Shown here in pieces: positions 46,197 through 59,600 of a stretch of 64,000 nt of DNA. How positions within the stretch are numbered: position 1 is the stretch's first letter; each line of letters begins with the position of its first letter. The notes beneath the pieces were generated by a model that made no database searches, was not told the DNA's origin, and saw only the letters and a program-made list of their open reading frames with translations. Source of the stretch: Lumbricus terrestris (Eukaryota > Annelida > Clitellata > Crassiclitellata > Lumbricidae); assembly GCA_949752735.1 (NCBI GenBank), contig OX457037.1, positions 41,015,496-41,079,495 of the forward strand, written 5' to 3'. A program made the translations under genes and the position numbers.

Positions 46197-46599
46197 GATA
46201 AGCGAGGATGTTTGTCAGATAATTGTGAGTGAGCAATTTGTCAAGTGTTGCTGTGTCGTCGCTTGAGGTAGATTCGAAAGTGCAAAAATTGCCTCCAGTT
46301 ACAAAGCACAGAACAAACCATATTGCTACATCATCGCATCCCACAACCTAAAAAATACTCTTATTCATTTATGGAAAATGACTGGCAGATATAATCATCT
46401 TATTAAATATCCAGACAATTCTTCAAAAGGGCACAATTTCTAAAATAAAAAAACCTAATAATTGTATAAATGTTCTGACATAGTGACATTATTTTCCTGG
46501 AAGAGCTGACTCGCGTCGATCTGACAGATCGTCTTTCGCAATAGTAATAACGAGGCACAGATGCAGAGCATATCAACCATCAAGTATAAGAAAATCAGT

Positions 46600-47614
46600 T
46601 TACAGTGCTCCATCTGCCCCACCACGCACGTCTGAATCGTTCAACTCTAACAGTTCTTCTATCTCGCTTTCCTCACTCAGGATTTGGTCATCAATTGTAT
46701 CATAGCTTTCATTCGCACCCGATTCATTGGGGTTCGTGATGTCTCCCGTATGACGGTTATCTTGCAGCTCTGACATGGTTGTTGCCAGCTTTGGTCTTGA
46801 TCCCCCGTTGGAGAGTCCAGATTTTTCCGAGCGATCGGAAGGAATCTTCTGCTCTGGAAGAGTGTCCGACATGGTTGCTTGACCACCTGATCGTTGAAAA
46901 TTTAGCAATGGTTTCGCAGCACCATCTTGAGAGGAGGACCTAGGTTCTGATTTATTCGAGGCATCACGCTTCTTTCCCGCTGATAAAGAAACGGATTCCG
47001 AACGTTCGCTGTGTTGATTGTCCAATGCTGCTGCACCCTTCTCATTGTCTTGCGGAATGACTGCAGTGATCTCCGAAGAGGCACCTTCGACCTCTCGGGC
47101 AGCGGCATTTGGAAATCCACCGAACGCAGAAACTTCTGTTGACTGCCCATTAACGTACGGTCTCTGCACTCCGGATCGGCCTGGTTCTGTGCTTGCATCG
47201 TGCAGTGGAAGGAATTCTTTACGCTGCAGAATGGTTTCGGTGTTTCGAAGTGCTTTTTGATAGAGTTCATCAAATTTTGAGGTTGTCTTTCGGGGTTGAC
47301 CGTCTTCAAACGCAGGCTTGTTGTGGCTGCTAAAGTTCAGAGAGCTCTTTGAGTGTGGCGCGGCACCATGAAGTGAATCGGCTGATCGGTTTCTAAAGAT
47401 GGAACTCCTGCAGTATGAGGAATCCTGGTCCAGTGGCTGAGCATCGGACACGAAGGAAAGTTCACTTGCATCCAAACGAGACTGTTCTAAGAAGGACCTC
47501 ATCTGGCGCGTAGTGTCAAGTCTGGACCGGTCTTTTTCCAAAGGTCTTGTAGAGTCGATTTGGAACGGCATGCTCCCCTGGTCAAGACCAGCCATCGCTA
47601 TCAGCTGTCCAAGA
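46600..47614 (-). CDS. CEP78: CEP78 exon 14, last
   Basis: Residues 525-862 and stop. It starts [18 protein letters not shown], matching human LGQLATMAGIDQSDFQ, then becomes a Ser/Asn/Asp-rich tail ending in an acidic stretch ([15 protein letters not shown]). About 330 residues in one exon. Confidence 0.95.
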
Positions 47615-50600
47615 CTAAATACAACGAAACATCCACGTAAAAATCTTTAACAGACAAACGAAAGTAGGCCTAATGCAAAATTAGAAAACACAACTAGCGC
47701 TCTCTACTATAGTAACGTATACTGTACATGGCATGGACATAGTTGATATTTTCAGTCTGATGATTTTCAAAATTCACCTTTAAATTTAATTTGCTGTTTG
47801 CATCTAAGCTTCATTGCATCAATATTATAAAAGACAGGTCAATGTAGGAAACAGCATTGAAACAAAGTTGGTCACAATTTTTTAATTGTCACAGTTGTCC
47901 AATGCATCTGAAAATGTCATGTTTTACATAGTGGCTAAAAGTTTGAATTATTAGAACCCTATGAAAGTGGGTGTCGCACTTAATTTCTAAAGATGGTTTT
48001 GTCTTTAACTCACCCAATGGCAAGGACTATGTCAGCAGTATTTAAAACTTGTTGCATACGCAGAATTGTGACTTACACAGGATTAGGCATCATGTCCCTA
48101 TATCTGCAGGATATCTCTGGCAAATGCACTGGTTTCCAGTATCCAGAATCAGTGTAACTCATTTAAAATTTGCAGAAGCTTCTGAGAAGCTTGACTCATA
48201 ACTAACACATACAACTAGGAGCACATAACCCTGCACAAGAATCACTGCATTGGCTTTCTTGTCAGCAGATAATCTCTTTCAAATTGGGTCTTTTTGAAAG
48301 CAAAACATTAAAACTGCCCGCAGCAGTATTTAAAATCAGTTCTCATTCTTCAATGTTCACTATCTAACAGCGTCATGATACCCTTCTCTGCTGTTGATAA
48401 TTAAGTAGGCTGCTTCAGTTCCAGGACCGAAACTTCAGTATACCTCTTTGTACCTTCTGCTCAGTCACTTGTGTCATTTCATTTTATGTCAAAGTAAGAA
48501 TCATCCATTTCAAATCAATTATCTCTCTCTTAGTGGGCTGATCTGTGGGATGGTGACCTGATTACGGCTTGTGTGTTTTGGAACAGCTGATGCCTTACAC
48601 ATATACTGGCAGAATAGAAGTTCTTCTTCTTCTTCATTATCCATGGGCTGACAGCCCGTAGGTGTCCACTGCGCACTTGACTACTCTCTTCCATGATTCC
48701 CTGTTCCGTGCCCGGTGTGTCAGCTTCTGCACACTAAATAGAAGTTACTAATTAATAATAATTAATTATATAAAAAATAATCAGTTAGAAAATGAGAAAC
48801 CAGGAAGGACAGATCACTTACCCGACATCTCTCAACAGATCAAGAAATGAGTGGAATTGGCGAAAGGATTGCTCTATGCAGTCGAGGATCTGGTCGTTGT
48901 CCAGCAGACTTCTCTTCGCCTGAAGGTCCTTGAGTTCCTGACGCAGTTGGCCATTCTCAGCTGTCAGCTGTAAATCAATTCAAATCCAGAAACACATGAT
49001 ACACATGAGCTACATCAACTGCTGTGAACTGTACCCCCAATTGGTTTCGTTGCTTTAATCGATAGTATTTTTTCAATGACAAAAGAAACTGATACTTACG
49101 GATTCATAGCAGTTTTGTGGTCTTAGATATAAATGTAAATGGGTACTAACTATTTACTATTACTAGTATAACTATTAACTAGAATTTCTATGCAGACATA
49201 CACCAGTGAACAGCTGTCTTGCTACTTTATCTTTTAACCTTCTCACATGATTTTCATCCACTGCTGACTAAAGGCCAAGTGGAAAGGAATCAAAAGCAAA
49301 AATGATGCTTTTCAAAGCAATTAAAACACTAGCACAGTACTATTGTTGAACACTGTGCCCATTGCCCAAGTACCATCTTAACTATTAACTAGTATTAAAC
49401 CTGTTGCACTTTTCTTTCCAGATTACGTTTCGCCATTGTTTCATCCACCGCACTTCTCTGCAACATTTCCAGTTCTACCTGGATGAAGAATCAAACCAAC
49501 ACCATCTGCATTAGATCTTCATTCTAACCAAACAATCAAACTTTTATAACTTATGATCTGTCAAAAACTACAGCCACTCACTTTCCTATATCTGCATTCT
49601 GCAATGACCTTCTTGAAATACTTTGATATTAGCTGTCGCTACCATCTCCTAGGGTCCAGCAGTTGACTTTTTGGCTTCATTTGCTGTGGGGCGTGGTGGT
49701 GTAGTGGTGGCGTCATCGCCTTGAAGTCGGAAGGTTCAAGGTTCGAATCCACCTCAAGTCACCACGTAGGGACCTTGGGCAGGTCCTTCACTCGCAATTG
49801 CTCAGCGCTTCGGCGTCCAACTCTGATGCAGTGTCCGCTCTGCAGTCGGGAGCACCTCTGAGTAGTTAGTGAGCTTGAAGGGGCGCTGTAACAAGTGCAC
49901 ATACAAGCAGTGTGAGACCCCAGGCAAAGTACAATAGTGGATCATAATAGAAATGGAATACACAAATGGTTAGAGCAAAAGGATTTGAGTAATTTATGAA
50001 ACAAAGTTTGATTGGTCAGATGTAATGCATGCAACTCTGATTGATTGATAAACAGCGGCGAAAGAGCCACAGAGCCAACCAATGCACACAGAGCAGATGA
50101 ATGAAGTGAATAAGCATGACTAACTTTTATTTCCCTGATTTGACCGTAGTTCAATGTATCTGTTAAATCACTCTGATCCAGTGACATCATTGGATTAGAC
50201 ATTTCACTGACACTTTCGTAAAGATTCACTTTGGCTGACGATTGATCTGGAACCTCACCCCTTGAATACATCACAGACATATAACATATCGAAGCACAAT
50301 GAGCAAAAGAATTACATACAAGACAATGGTAATCAGGGATTAAAGTGCATGGGAACGCGTGGAAAAGTGTTCCCATTGTCCTCAAAATTCTTTGCTTGCG
50401 TTCCCACTGCTCACCATGCATGGAACCTTGGAATCACAAGTGTTCCATTAAAAGTCTTCTTCCCACTGCTCACCCAAACCACTTTAACCACTAATGGTAA
50501 TTTCTCAATGATGTATGAAACTTTGCAGTCAAACAACATGCTCAAGTTAAACCCTGTGGAAACTAACAACCAACCTGCTTAAAACAAAGCGGTGTTATGT

Positions 50601-53600
50601 CCACCAAAGCTATTAACTTAACGCTTCATATTGACTACTGCACCACACAAGGATTGAGAGTGTAGTGATAAATATAAATCTAGTTAAGAGTTTTTTGTTA
50701 ACCAAATGTAATCATTTACTGTTATGCTCAGCAAGCAATTCTTGGGTCACTGCATCTTTTTGCATAACTTGTACGTATAGATGTCCACATTTAGTGGGGG
50801 CCCCAATGATCCCTACAGGGCCTTACCATGTGCCATTTCCCTAATTGACAATGAATTCATCAACTGTAAATAATTGGTCTGGTCACAAAACAAATGACTG
50901 ACTGATCACTTGATTTTTCTAGTAGTCATGAGTACCTCTGATTATTAATCATAATATAGTGCAACCTTTGGCAGGTCCTACAGAATACTGATTTATCCAG
51001 GTAGGCCTACTAAGGTACTATTACCATGGAATGAGAAGTAGGACGACATATGTATGTGCACTTGTTATAGCACCCCTTCAAGATTACTACTCAGAAGCGC
51101 TCCCGACTACAGCATGGACAAACCACACTCTACACACAGTTCAAGATCCTCACTCTGATCCTAAAGTCTCAACGGGGTCTTGCCCCAAAATATCTGACTA
51201 AAACCTTACTTCGTCCTCACTCAGCTTCCTCCCACCGTCCACTTCGCTCATCCAACAGACTTGACCTATTGGTTCCCCGGTCTAGAACTGCTATGGCTCA
51301 GTCTCGATCTTTTGTCTCAATTGGTCCTTCTCTCTGGAATTCTCTGTCTCCTTCTGTTCGCTCAACTCTTCTGTCTGTCAGTCTCTCCTCTGCTCTGTCT
51401 CTTCTCAAAACCTGCTTCTTCTCACGGGGTCTTGCGCACTGGGAGCGCCTCTGAACGGTTTACCCTACTAGAGGCGCTTTATAAATGTTTAAATACAATA
51501 CAATACAATACAATGGACACTAACTCGGAGGTGAGCAAGTGTGAGTGCTGGACTTGCCCAAGGTCCCTATGTGGCAGCTTGAGGTGGATTCGAACCTGCA
51601 AACCTCCAGCTGCAAGGCAATGAACGTACCCATTACACCACCGCGCCCCACATATCCTCTGACAACTTCGCATCATTAGTGACTCCACACTCTACATGCA
51701 CAGCCTCACAATATAATCACTTGTTTCTTACTCTAGTTATTCACTTTCACTGATGCCACCGTACAGACAGTCTGTGGGGCGCGGTGGTGTAGTGGTGGCG
51801 TCGTTGCCTTGAAGCCGGAAGGTTCGAGGTTCGAATCCACCTCAAGCCGCTACGTAGGGACCCTGGGCAAGTCCTTCACTCGCAATTGCTCAGCACTTCG
51901 GCGTGAAACTCCGATGCAGTGTCCGCTCGGGAGCGCCTCTGAGTAGAGTCCTTGAAGGGGCGCTATAGCAAGTGCACATACAAGCATACCTGTGCTGAGC
52001 GGCCCGTAGAGCCGTTCGCCATGGAGTACCAGGTTTCATGTAATCAGCACCAACTGGTTCAAAGGATCGGCCTTCACTGCTCGCAGTAGATTTCACTCGC
52101 TTTTGTAAATAACTGCTACTAGCCTGCGAAATAAAACAATTTAAATGCAAATCCCCTGTGCAAAAATCACGCAAAATTAATTAAAGGTTTGAATTTCATC
52201 ACTGGGATTACAGTGCTAACACTGAAAACATAAAATCTGTTAATCTACGCATTAATTACAAAATTATAACTAGCATTATTCAGAATTTTACAATTAATTC
52301 TTCAAATGTCACTGTGATCTGTATCATAGTCAACAACCTGTCCAAATGCAAGACAACAGGGTTAAATTCATATTGCAGAAAATCATTTCAACCACCAATC
52401 AAAGCCCTATTGTAATTGATCCACTACCTTTGAAACATTCTCAACAGAGAATGTAAATTATACTATTGAGATGTGTCACAATATTACTGAGATGTGTCAC
52501 ACCTCATACCATCACCAATGGGATTGACCTTAATCCACAATTCCACATCGATAACAATCATACAGGTGGAACAATATTAACACTTTGCAGACACTTGTCA
52601 TTTACTTACTCTGACAACAGTCGATTTCCTGCCATAGCCCTGTAGTAGTTTTGCTCTCTTCTTCGAGCGATACGCTTTGTTTTTAGCCGGTGTTTTCTGT
52701 TCCTGGTTTATTTTCAGCCACTTGTACTGGTACTGCAATGCAAATGAGGCAGTCAAATAATTACCTACAAATTATGGCAGTGCGCTGTTGACTCACAAAA
52801 TCTTTCGCTATAAGACAAATATCACTAACATCATTGGTCAATAATTTTTTTCTGGTTTTATCCCACTTAAACATCTTCTATTACCTCTTACAACATGAAG
52901 AATGACCCGTCTTAAGACAGCTCAGTTTTCTAATGAAGCTTGCAGCAAACAGTATTTTATAAATAACCACTATACTTTGTATATCATTGCCGCTTGGAAT
53001 AAGAAGTCGAGTTCATTGAAAACATAGATTTTTTAGTTAATCAGTCATGCAAAGGAAAGACTAAACACAGGTTAGATGCAAGATTAGGTTTATATTTTTT
53101 AAACTCTGTGATGTTTTCTAATGCATGGCCACAATTCTGTCAAGTTTTAAACTAAAACTGTAAAGTAAGCCAAAACTTAAGTGTTTATGGTAAAAAATCG
53201 AGAATTATGGCATATTTAGGGAACACGGAAAGATAATGAAGAGATCGCAGACAGGTTTCAGTCATGGCTTATAGGTTTACAACATTTAACGACAGATTTT
53301 TGAATAGTATGAAACCAGTAACAGTCTACGAAACACCGGTAAGGTAAAACTCACCTCACTGTCACAACTGGCGCTGTTAAGGAACACCTGATCATTAAGA
53401 CTAGCCATTGTTTCTTGACCTGCAATTAAGAAAGCATTCATCATGGCAAAATATTTGCAATCACACATGAAAGAGAACAATAGAATCTCATAGTTTAAAA
53501 TAACATAAACGAAGAAATACAATAATGTCTGGTGATATCAGGGCCATCAAATGACTTGCAACTGTACATTTTTACATAAACTTGAAACCAAATCATAGAA

Positions 53601-56600
53601 ATTTATTAAGACTAATAAACCATTTAAATTTACTTTTTGGCCAACTAAGCAGTGAATCACTCGCATTCATTTCTACTACTGTGAGCAATTTTGACTTGAC
53701 GTTGAAGCAGGAATTGCTTCCGAGGAGTTTAAATAAGGCATTGAACAAGTATTTTAAGTGCTTTTAACTTATTCCTGCAATAAAGTAAATTAAATAGAAC
53801 AGATGAATATTGAATATCATGCATGAGAGGTTCTGAACTAGGACTGGCATCATAGCTTCTGCCATATAAATATACTAGATATCGTCAGCTGATTAAGTGC
53901 TTTTCCATCTTTAGTCAGGGCTTAAAGTGTGGCTGGTCATGGATGGCGTCCATGCACTTGTTTTAGAACGCCGTCCTGCCACTTATTGGCCAGCACAGCC
54001 TGGAATGGTAAGGGGCGTCCAGGCACTTCTTTTTGAAAGGCAAGGGGCGTCCAGGCACTTCTTTTGGAAAGGTAAGGGGCGTCCAGGCACTTATTTTTCC
54101 ACACTTTAGGCACTGTCTTTAGTTCATTTGTAAATCCGCTTAGAAAGTGCACACAGATGTGAACTGATTGACTGAGGAAGGCGGCATGAGAAGTAGATGT
54201 GAAAAGACTGACTGATGAGAGGATTGAGTCGGACATCCATGACAACCAGAGTCGTGTTGATCTTCAGTGTCTCTATTAACGCCTTGCCACCAACATCACC
54301 GATTCCACACTGATGCAGATCAACAGCTAAGCAATACAACAAAGAAAAAGACAATGTCAGCAAACATAAGCGCAAATTACATACAAGTCAAGAATAAGTA
54401 AGCACAAATAGAAAAAATAATGTAATTTAAATAAAGAAATCTTGAGCAAAAGTGAGTCCTGCTAGACTTCACCGGCATCCTGCCACTAAATTTTTTAGAA
54501 TATGCAGCTCGGTTAATTACTTTAAGAAATGTTGAAAATATATGACTCACCATCTTACTTATCCACTAATATAAAAACCTATCCTAAACTATATTTTCTT
54601 TCACCTAATCAAGAATAGAATCCACCACCCGTCACACCTAAATTACCCAAAGCTGCCTACAGGCAATTACAGCCAAATTTCAGATTTGATCTTCTAGTAC
54701 CTCCTACTAGAACGGCTATGGCTCAGTCCCATTCCTTTACATCAATTGGCCCCTCTTTGGAATATGCTGTCTCCTTCTACTCGATCTCAACTTCTGACTG
54801 GTAATCCATCCTCCTCATTTTCTTTTCTCAAAACCTATTTCTTCTCTCGTGGCCTTGCGCCCTGGGAGCGCCTCTGAACGGTTCACCCTAGTAGAGGCGC
54901 TTTATAAATGTTTTTATACAATACAATAAATACAATTACAATCTCTTCAATGCGATAAATGTTGTTTCACCTTTAACCCAGAGGTCATCCCTGAGGACAT
55001 CGGCCAATGCAGCAGCACCCTTGTCTCCAAACAATGGGTTACAGTTGGCTGTTATACGACGAAGGCCAGCCATGCGATCAAGATCTGGCCTGCGATAGCG
55101 AAGGCTGTCCTGCCAGGCCTCTGTATGTCGCATTGTCCCCTGATGCTACGAACCAAATTCATTTCCAGACAATTAGTTTGTTAATCTTACCATTTAGTAA
55201 CTGCAAATTACAGTAGCCTTGAAATCTGGTAGCCTTTCAGCGATAAGTAATAACTCTCGTAAGGATTAATGTTCCGACTTGTTAGAACCAATAGCACTGT
55301 ACCTACTCAAAACTAATGGAAACTGAGCAGTATCTCTGGTTCTAAGCAGCTAAAAAAAACTATGTACATTTGTTTCCCTATAACATATTCATAACTTTGG
55401 ATGATTCCTCTGGTTAAATAAAAAAAAATGAAGACCTGCCTTTTTAAACACTACTGCACAAAATCCAGAGCATAGAGCATAATAAATTCAATTGTTTTCT
55501 AAAGAAGCAACTTGGCCGATAGATTAATGCCGGAACAAAAAACCTTTAGAATGGAACAAGTTTTATGCAATTGATATCAATGCCGACAAACCTTAATGAC
55601 GTCTGCAATCATTTCAGCCGACTTCCAAGTCAAGGAGCAACCAGAGAAGTTAACTGATGTTATGCTCATTGTGTTCTTGATGACACGACAAAGAACTGTC
55701 AAAGACAGGCAATGACTAGAATCGATATCTTTCCCATTGAAAGTAATCTCAGGTTTTGTCAAATTCCCTTTATGATAATTAATTATGTTAGACATCTCGA
55801 TCGTACAGTTAAGAATGTTGTGCACAAGTGCTCTATAATATTAAAAGTCACTTATATTTAAGTTGGATTTAACTACTGACAAGTATAGCCAACATCATTC
55901 ATCTTGTTATGTAACACGAGACACACCCAATTAATAACTATGCGCATGCATAGAGAAATTAAAGCCAAGCAACAAAAGTACAAAAATTTTAAAGCAACAA
56001 TTTGAGAGATACGACTGGACAGAAAACAAAAGATGCACAGCATCTTAGCAGATTGCACAGATCAGCAAATAGCAGAGAAATGATCTGACCTGTCAGCTGG
56101 TCATCTCCTATGCCGGTGTTTTCCAAGGAAACATGCCGCAAACATTTCGTCTTTATGATACCCTATCACAGACAACCACATGTCACTCACGATAGAAGTC
56201 TATGCTAAGGTTATATGGATGGTTTGGCTTTTAACATCAAAAAGTTTAACAAAGTCTTCATTTCTAAGTGTAGCATAAGGAACATTAGGATAATGGTAAA
56301 CAGTCTGGCATGAAGAGCTCAAGGTTGAGGGAGCACATCCTGCTACTCTTCTGATGGTCCATTCAACAGATGGCATTGGCAAACTGATGACACGACATAG
56401 GACGTGATGGACGCCTTGCATGGCTGCCAAACAGTTAAATTCGACTCCTGTAATAACTTCTGATCCTCCGTTCATACTATGAATTGCAATCATACTATGA
56501 ATTGCAATCATACTATGAATTGCAATCATACTATGAATTGTAATCGTACTATGAATTGCAATCATACTATGAATTGTAATCATACTATGAATTGCAATCA

Positions 56601-59600
56601 TACTATGAATTGCAATCATACTATGAATTGTAATCGTACTATGAATTGCAATCATACTATGAATTGCAATCATACCATGAATTGCAATCATACTATGAAT
56701 TGTAATCATACTATGAATTGCAATCATACTATGAATTGAAATCATACTATGAATTGCAATCATACTATGAATTGCAATCCTGCTATGAATTGCAATCCTA
56801 CTATGAATTGCAATCATACTATGAATTGCAATCGTACTATGAATTGCAATCATACTATGAATTGCAATCATACCATGAATTGCAATCATACTATGAATTG
56901 TAATCATACTATGAATTGTAATCATACTATGAATTGCAATCATACTATGAATTGAAATCATACTATGAATTGCAATCATACTATGAATTGCAATCCTGCT
57001 ATGAATTGCAATCCTACTATGAATTGCAATCATACTATGAATTGCAATCGTACTATGAATTGCAATCATACTATGAATTGCAATCATACCATGAATTGCA
57101 ATCATACTATGAATTGTAATCATACTATGAATTGCAATCCTGCTATGAATTGCAATCATACTATGAATTGCAATCATACTATGAATTGCAATCGTACTAT
57201 GAATTGCAATCATACTATGAATTGCAATCATACCATGAATTGCAATCATACTATGAATTGCAATCGTACTATGAATTGTAATAATACTACGAATTGTAAT
57301 CATACTATGAATTGTAATCATACTATGAATTGCAATCATACTATGAATTGCAATCATACTATGAATGGCAATCATACTATGAATTGCAATCATACTATGA
57401 ATTGTAATCATACTATGAATTGCAATCATACTATGAATTGTAATCGTACTATGAATTGCAATCATACTATGAATTGCAATCATACCATGAATTGCAATCA
57501 TACTATGAATTGTAATCATACTATGAATTGCAATCATACTATGAATTGAAATCATACTATGAATTGCAATCATACTATGAATTGCAATCCTGCTATGAAT
57601 TGCAATCCTACTATGAATTGCAATCATACTATGAATTGCAATCGTACTATGAATTGCAATCATACTATGAATTGCAATCATACCATGAATTGCAATCATA
57701 CTATGAATTGTAATCATACTATGAATTGTAATCATACTATGAATTGCAATCATACTATGAATTGAAATCATACTATGAATTGCAATCATACTATGAATTG
57801 CAATCCTGCTATGAATTGCAATCCTACTATGAATTGCAATCATACTATGAATTGCAATCGTACTATGAATTGCAATCATACTATGAATTGCAATCATACC
57901 ATGAATTGCAATCATACTATGAATTGTAATCATACTATGAATTGCAATCCTGCTATGAATTGCAATCATACTATGAATTGCAATCATACTATGAATTGCA
58001 ATCGTACTATGAATTGCAATCATACTATGAATTGCAATCATACCATGAATTGCAATCATACTATGAATTGCAATCGTACTATGAATTGTAATCATACTAT
58101 GAATTGCAATCATACAATGAATTGCAATCGTACTATGAATTGCAATCATACTATGAATTGCAATCATACCATGAATTGCAATCATACTATGAATTGTAAT
58201 CATACTATGAATTGCAATCATACTATGAATTGCAATCATACTATGAATTGTAATCATACTATGAATTGTAATAATACTATGAATTGTAATAATACTATGA
58301 ATTGTAATAATACTATGAATTGCAATCATACTATGAATTGTAATCATACTATGAATTGTAATAATACTACGAATTGTAATCATACTATGAATTGCAATCA
58401 TACTATGAATTGCAATCATACTATGAATTGTAATCGTACTATGAATTGTAATCATACTATGAATTGTAATCATACTATGAATTGCAATCATACTATGAAT
58501 TGTAATCGTACTATGAATTGTAATCATACTATGAATTGCAATCATACTATGAATTGCAATCGTACTATGAATTGCAATCGTACTATGAATTGTAATCATA
58601 CTATGAATTGTAATCATACTATGAATTGCAATCATACTATGAATTGCAATCGTACTATGAATTGCAATCGTACTATGAATTGCAATCATACAATGAATTG
58701 CAATCATACTATGAATTGCAATCGTACTATGAATTGCAATCATACTATGAATTGCAATCGTACTATGAATTGCAATCATACTATGAATTGCAATCATACT
58801 ATGAATTGCAATCATACTATGAATTGTAATCATACTATGAATTGCAATCATACTATGAATTGTAATCGTACTATGAATTGCAATCATACTATGAATTGCA
58901 ATCGTACTATGAATTGTAATCATACTATGAATTGTAATCATACTATGAATTGTAATCATACTATGAATTGCAATCATACTATGAATTGTAATCGTACTAT
59001 GAATTGCAATCGTACTATGAATTGCAATCATACTATGAATTGTAATCGTACTATGAATTGCAATCATACTATGAATTGTAATCGTACTATGAATTGCAAT
59101 CGTACTATGAATTGTAATCATACTATGAATTGCAATCATGCTATGAATTGCAAACATACTGCATTGTGTCAGTTTTGAAATTAAACGAAGATTATTATCT
59201 GTGTTGTCCCGGACAAAAAACATTGGAATCACTGACTGCAAGTGATGGCTAGAACCATATCAATTATGATCACAGAGGAAAACCAGCGGGTCCATTTTAA
59301 TTCTAAAGTGGGTATTCTTGTGATTCTAGCATCCATACCTTGGCCAATGCTTCTGTGTCCTTTGGCCTCAGAGGTAATCCCTCAAGCTCAATGATTTGGA
59401 GGACAGGGTTGACAGCCAGACATTCCCTGAGAGCTCTGCAAACACGGTTAGTCAGTTCCTTACAACGAATGACTGGCACCTTAACCCTTCTGGCTGACAC
59501 CCTAACAAAATCTACAAACAAAAGAACAAAGACAGAAAAACAGAAAGAATTATTATAGAAAGAAATCTTAACTATTTCACTGGTCTGTTTGTCTGCTATA

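Larger units (their letters stand above)
41895..46599. other. Intergenic region between STPG4 and CEP78
   Basis: No gene recognised. It should include the STPG4 promoter and CEP78 3' UTR. It is repeat-rich: a 14-15 bp repeat, CA and TACA microsatellites, a hAT-like element and a Mutator-like element. Confidence 0.6.

Noticed and set aside
51269..51454. Short Ser-rich plus frame as a host gene
   Set aside because: It is the C-terminus of a LINE reverse transcriptase, repeated in three other places in the window.
49687..51986. tRNA genes suggested by GGTTCGAATCC B boxes
   Set aside because: No cloverleaf or acceptor stem; the boxes are the heads of a dispersed SINE family.
56200..59241. A 1,013-codon minus-strand open frame and several plus-strand frames across the minisatellite
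   Set aside because: The 18-bp unit is a multiple of three and lacks stops in several frames, so long frames arise on both strands by arithmetic. The peptide is a pure hexamer repeat, and the stretch is intronic to CEP78.
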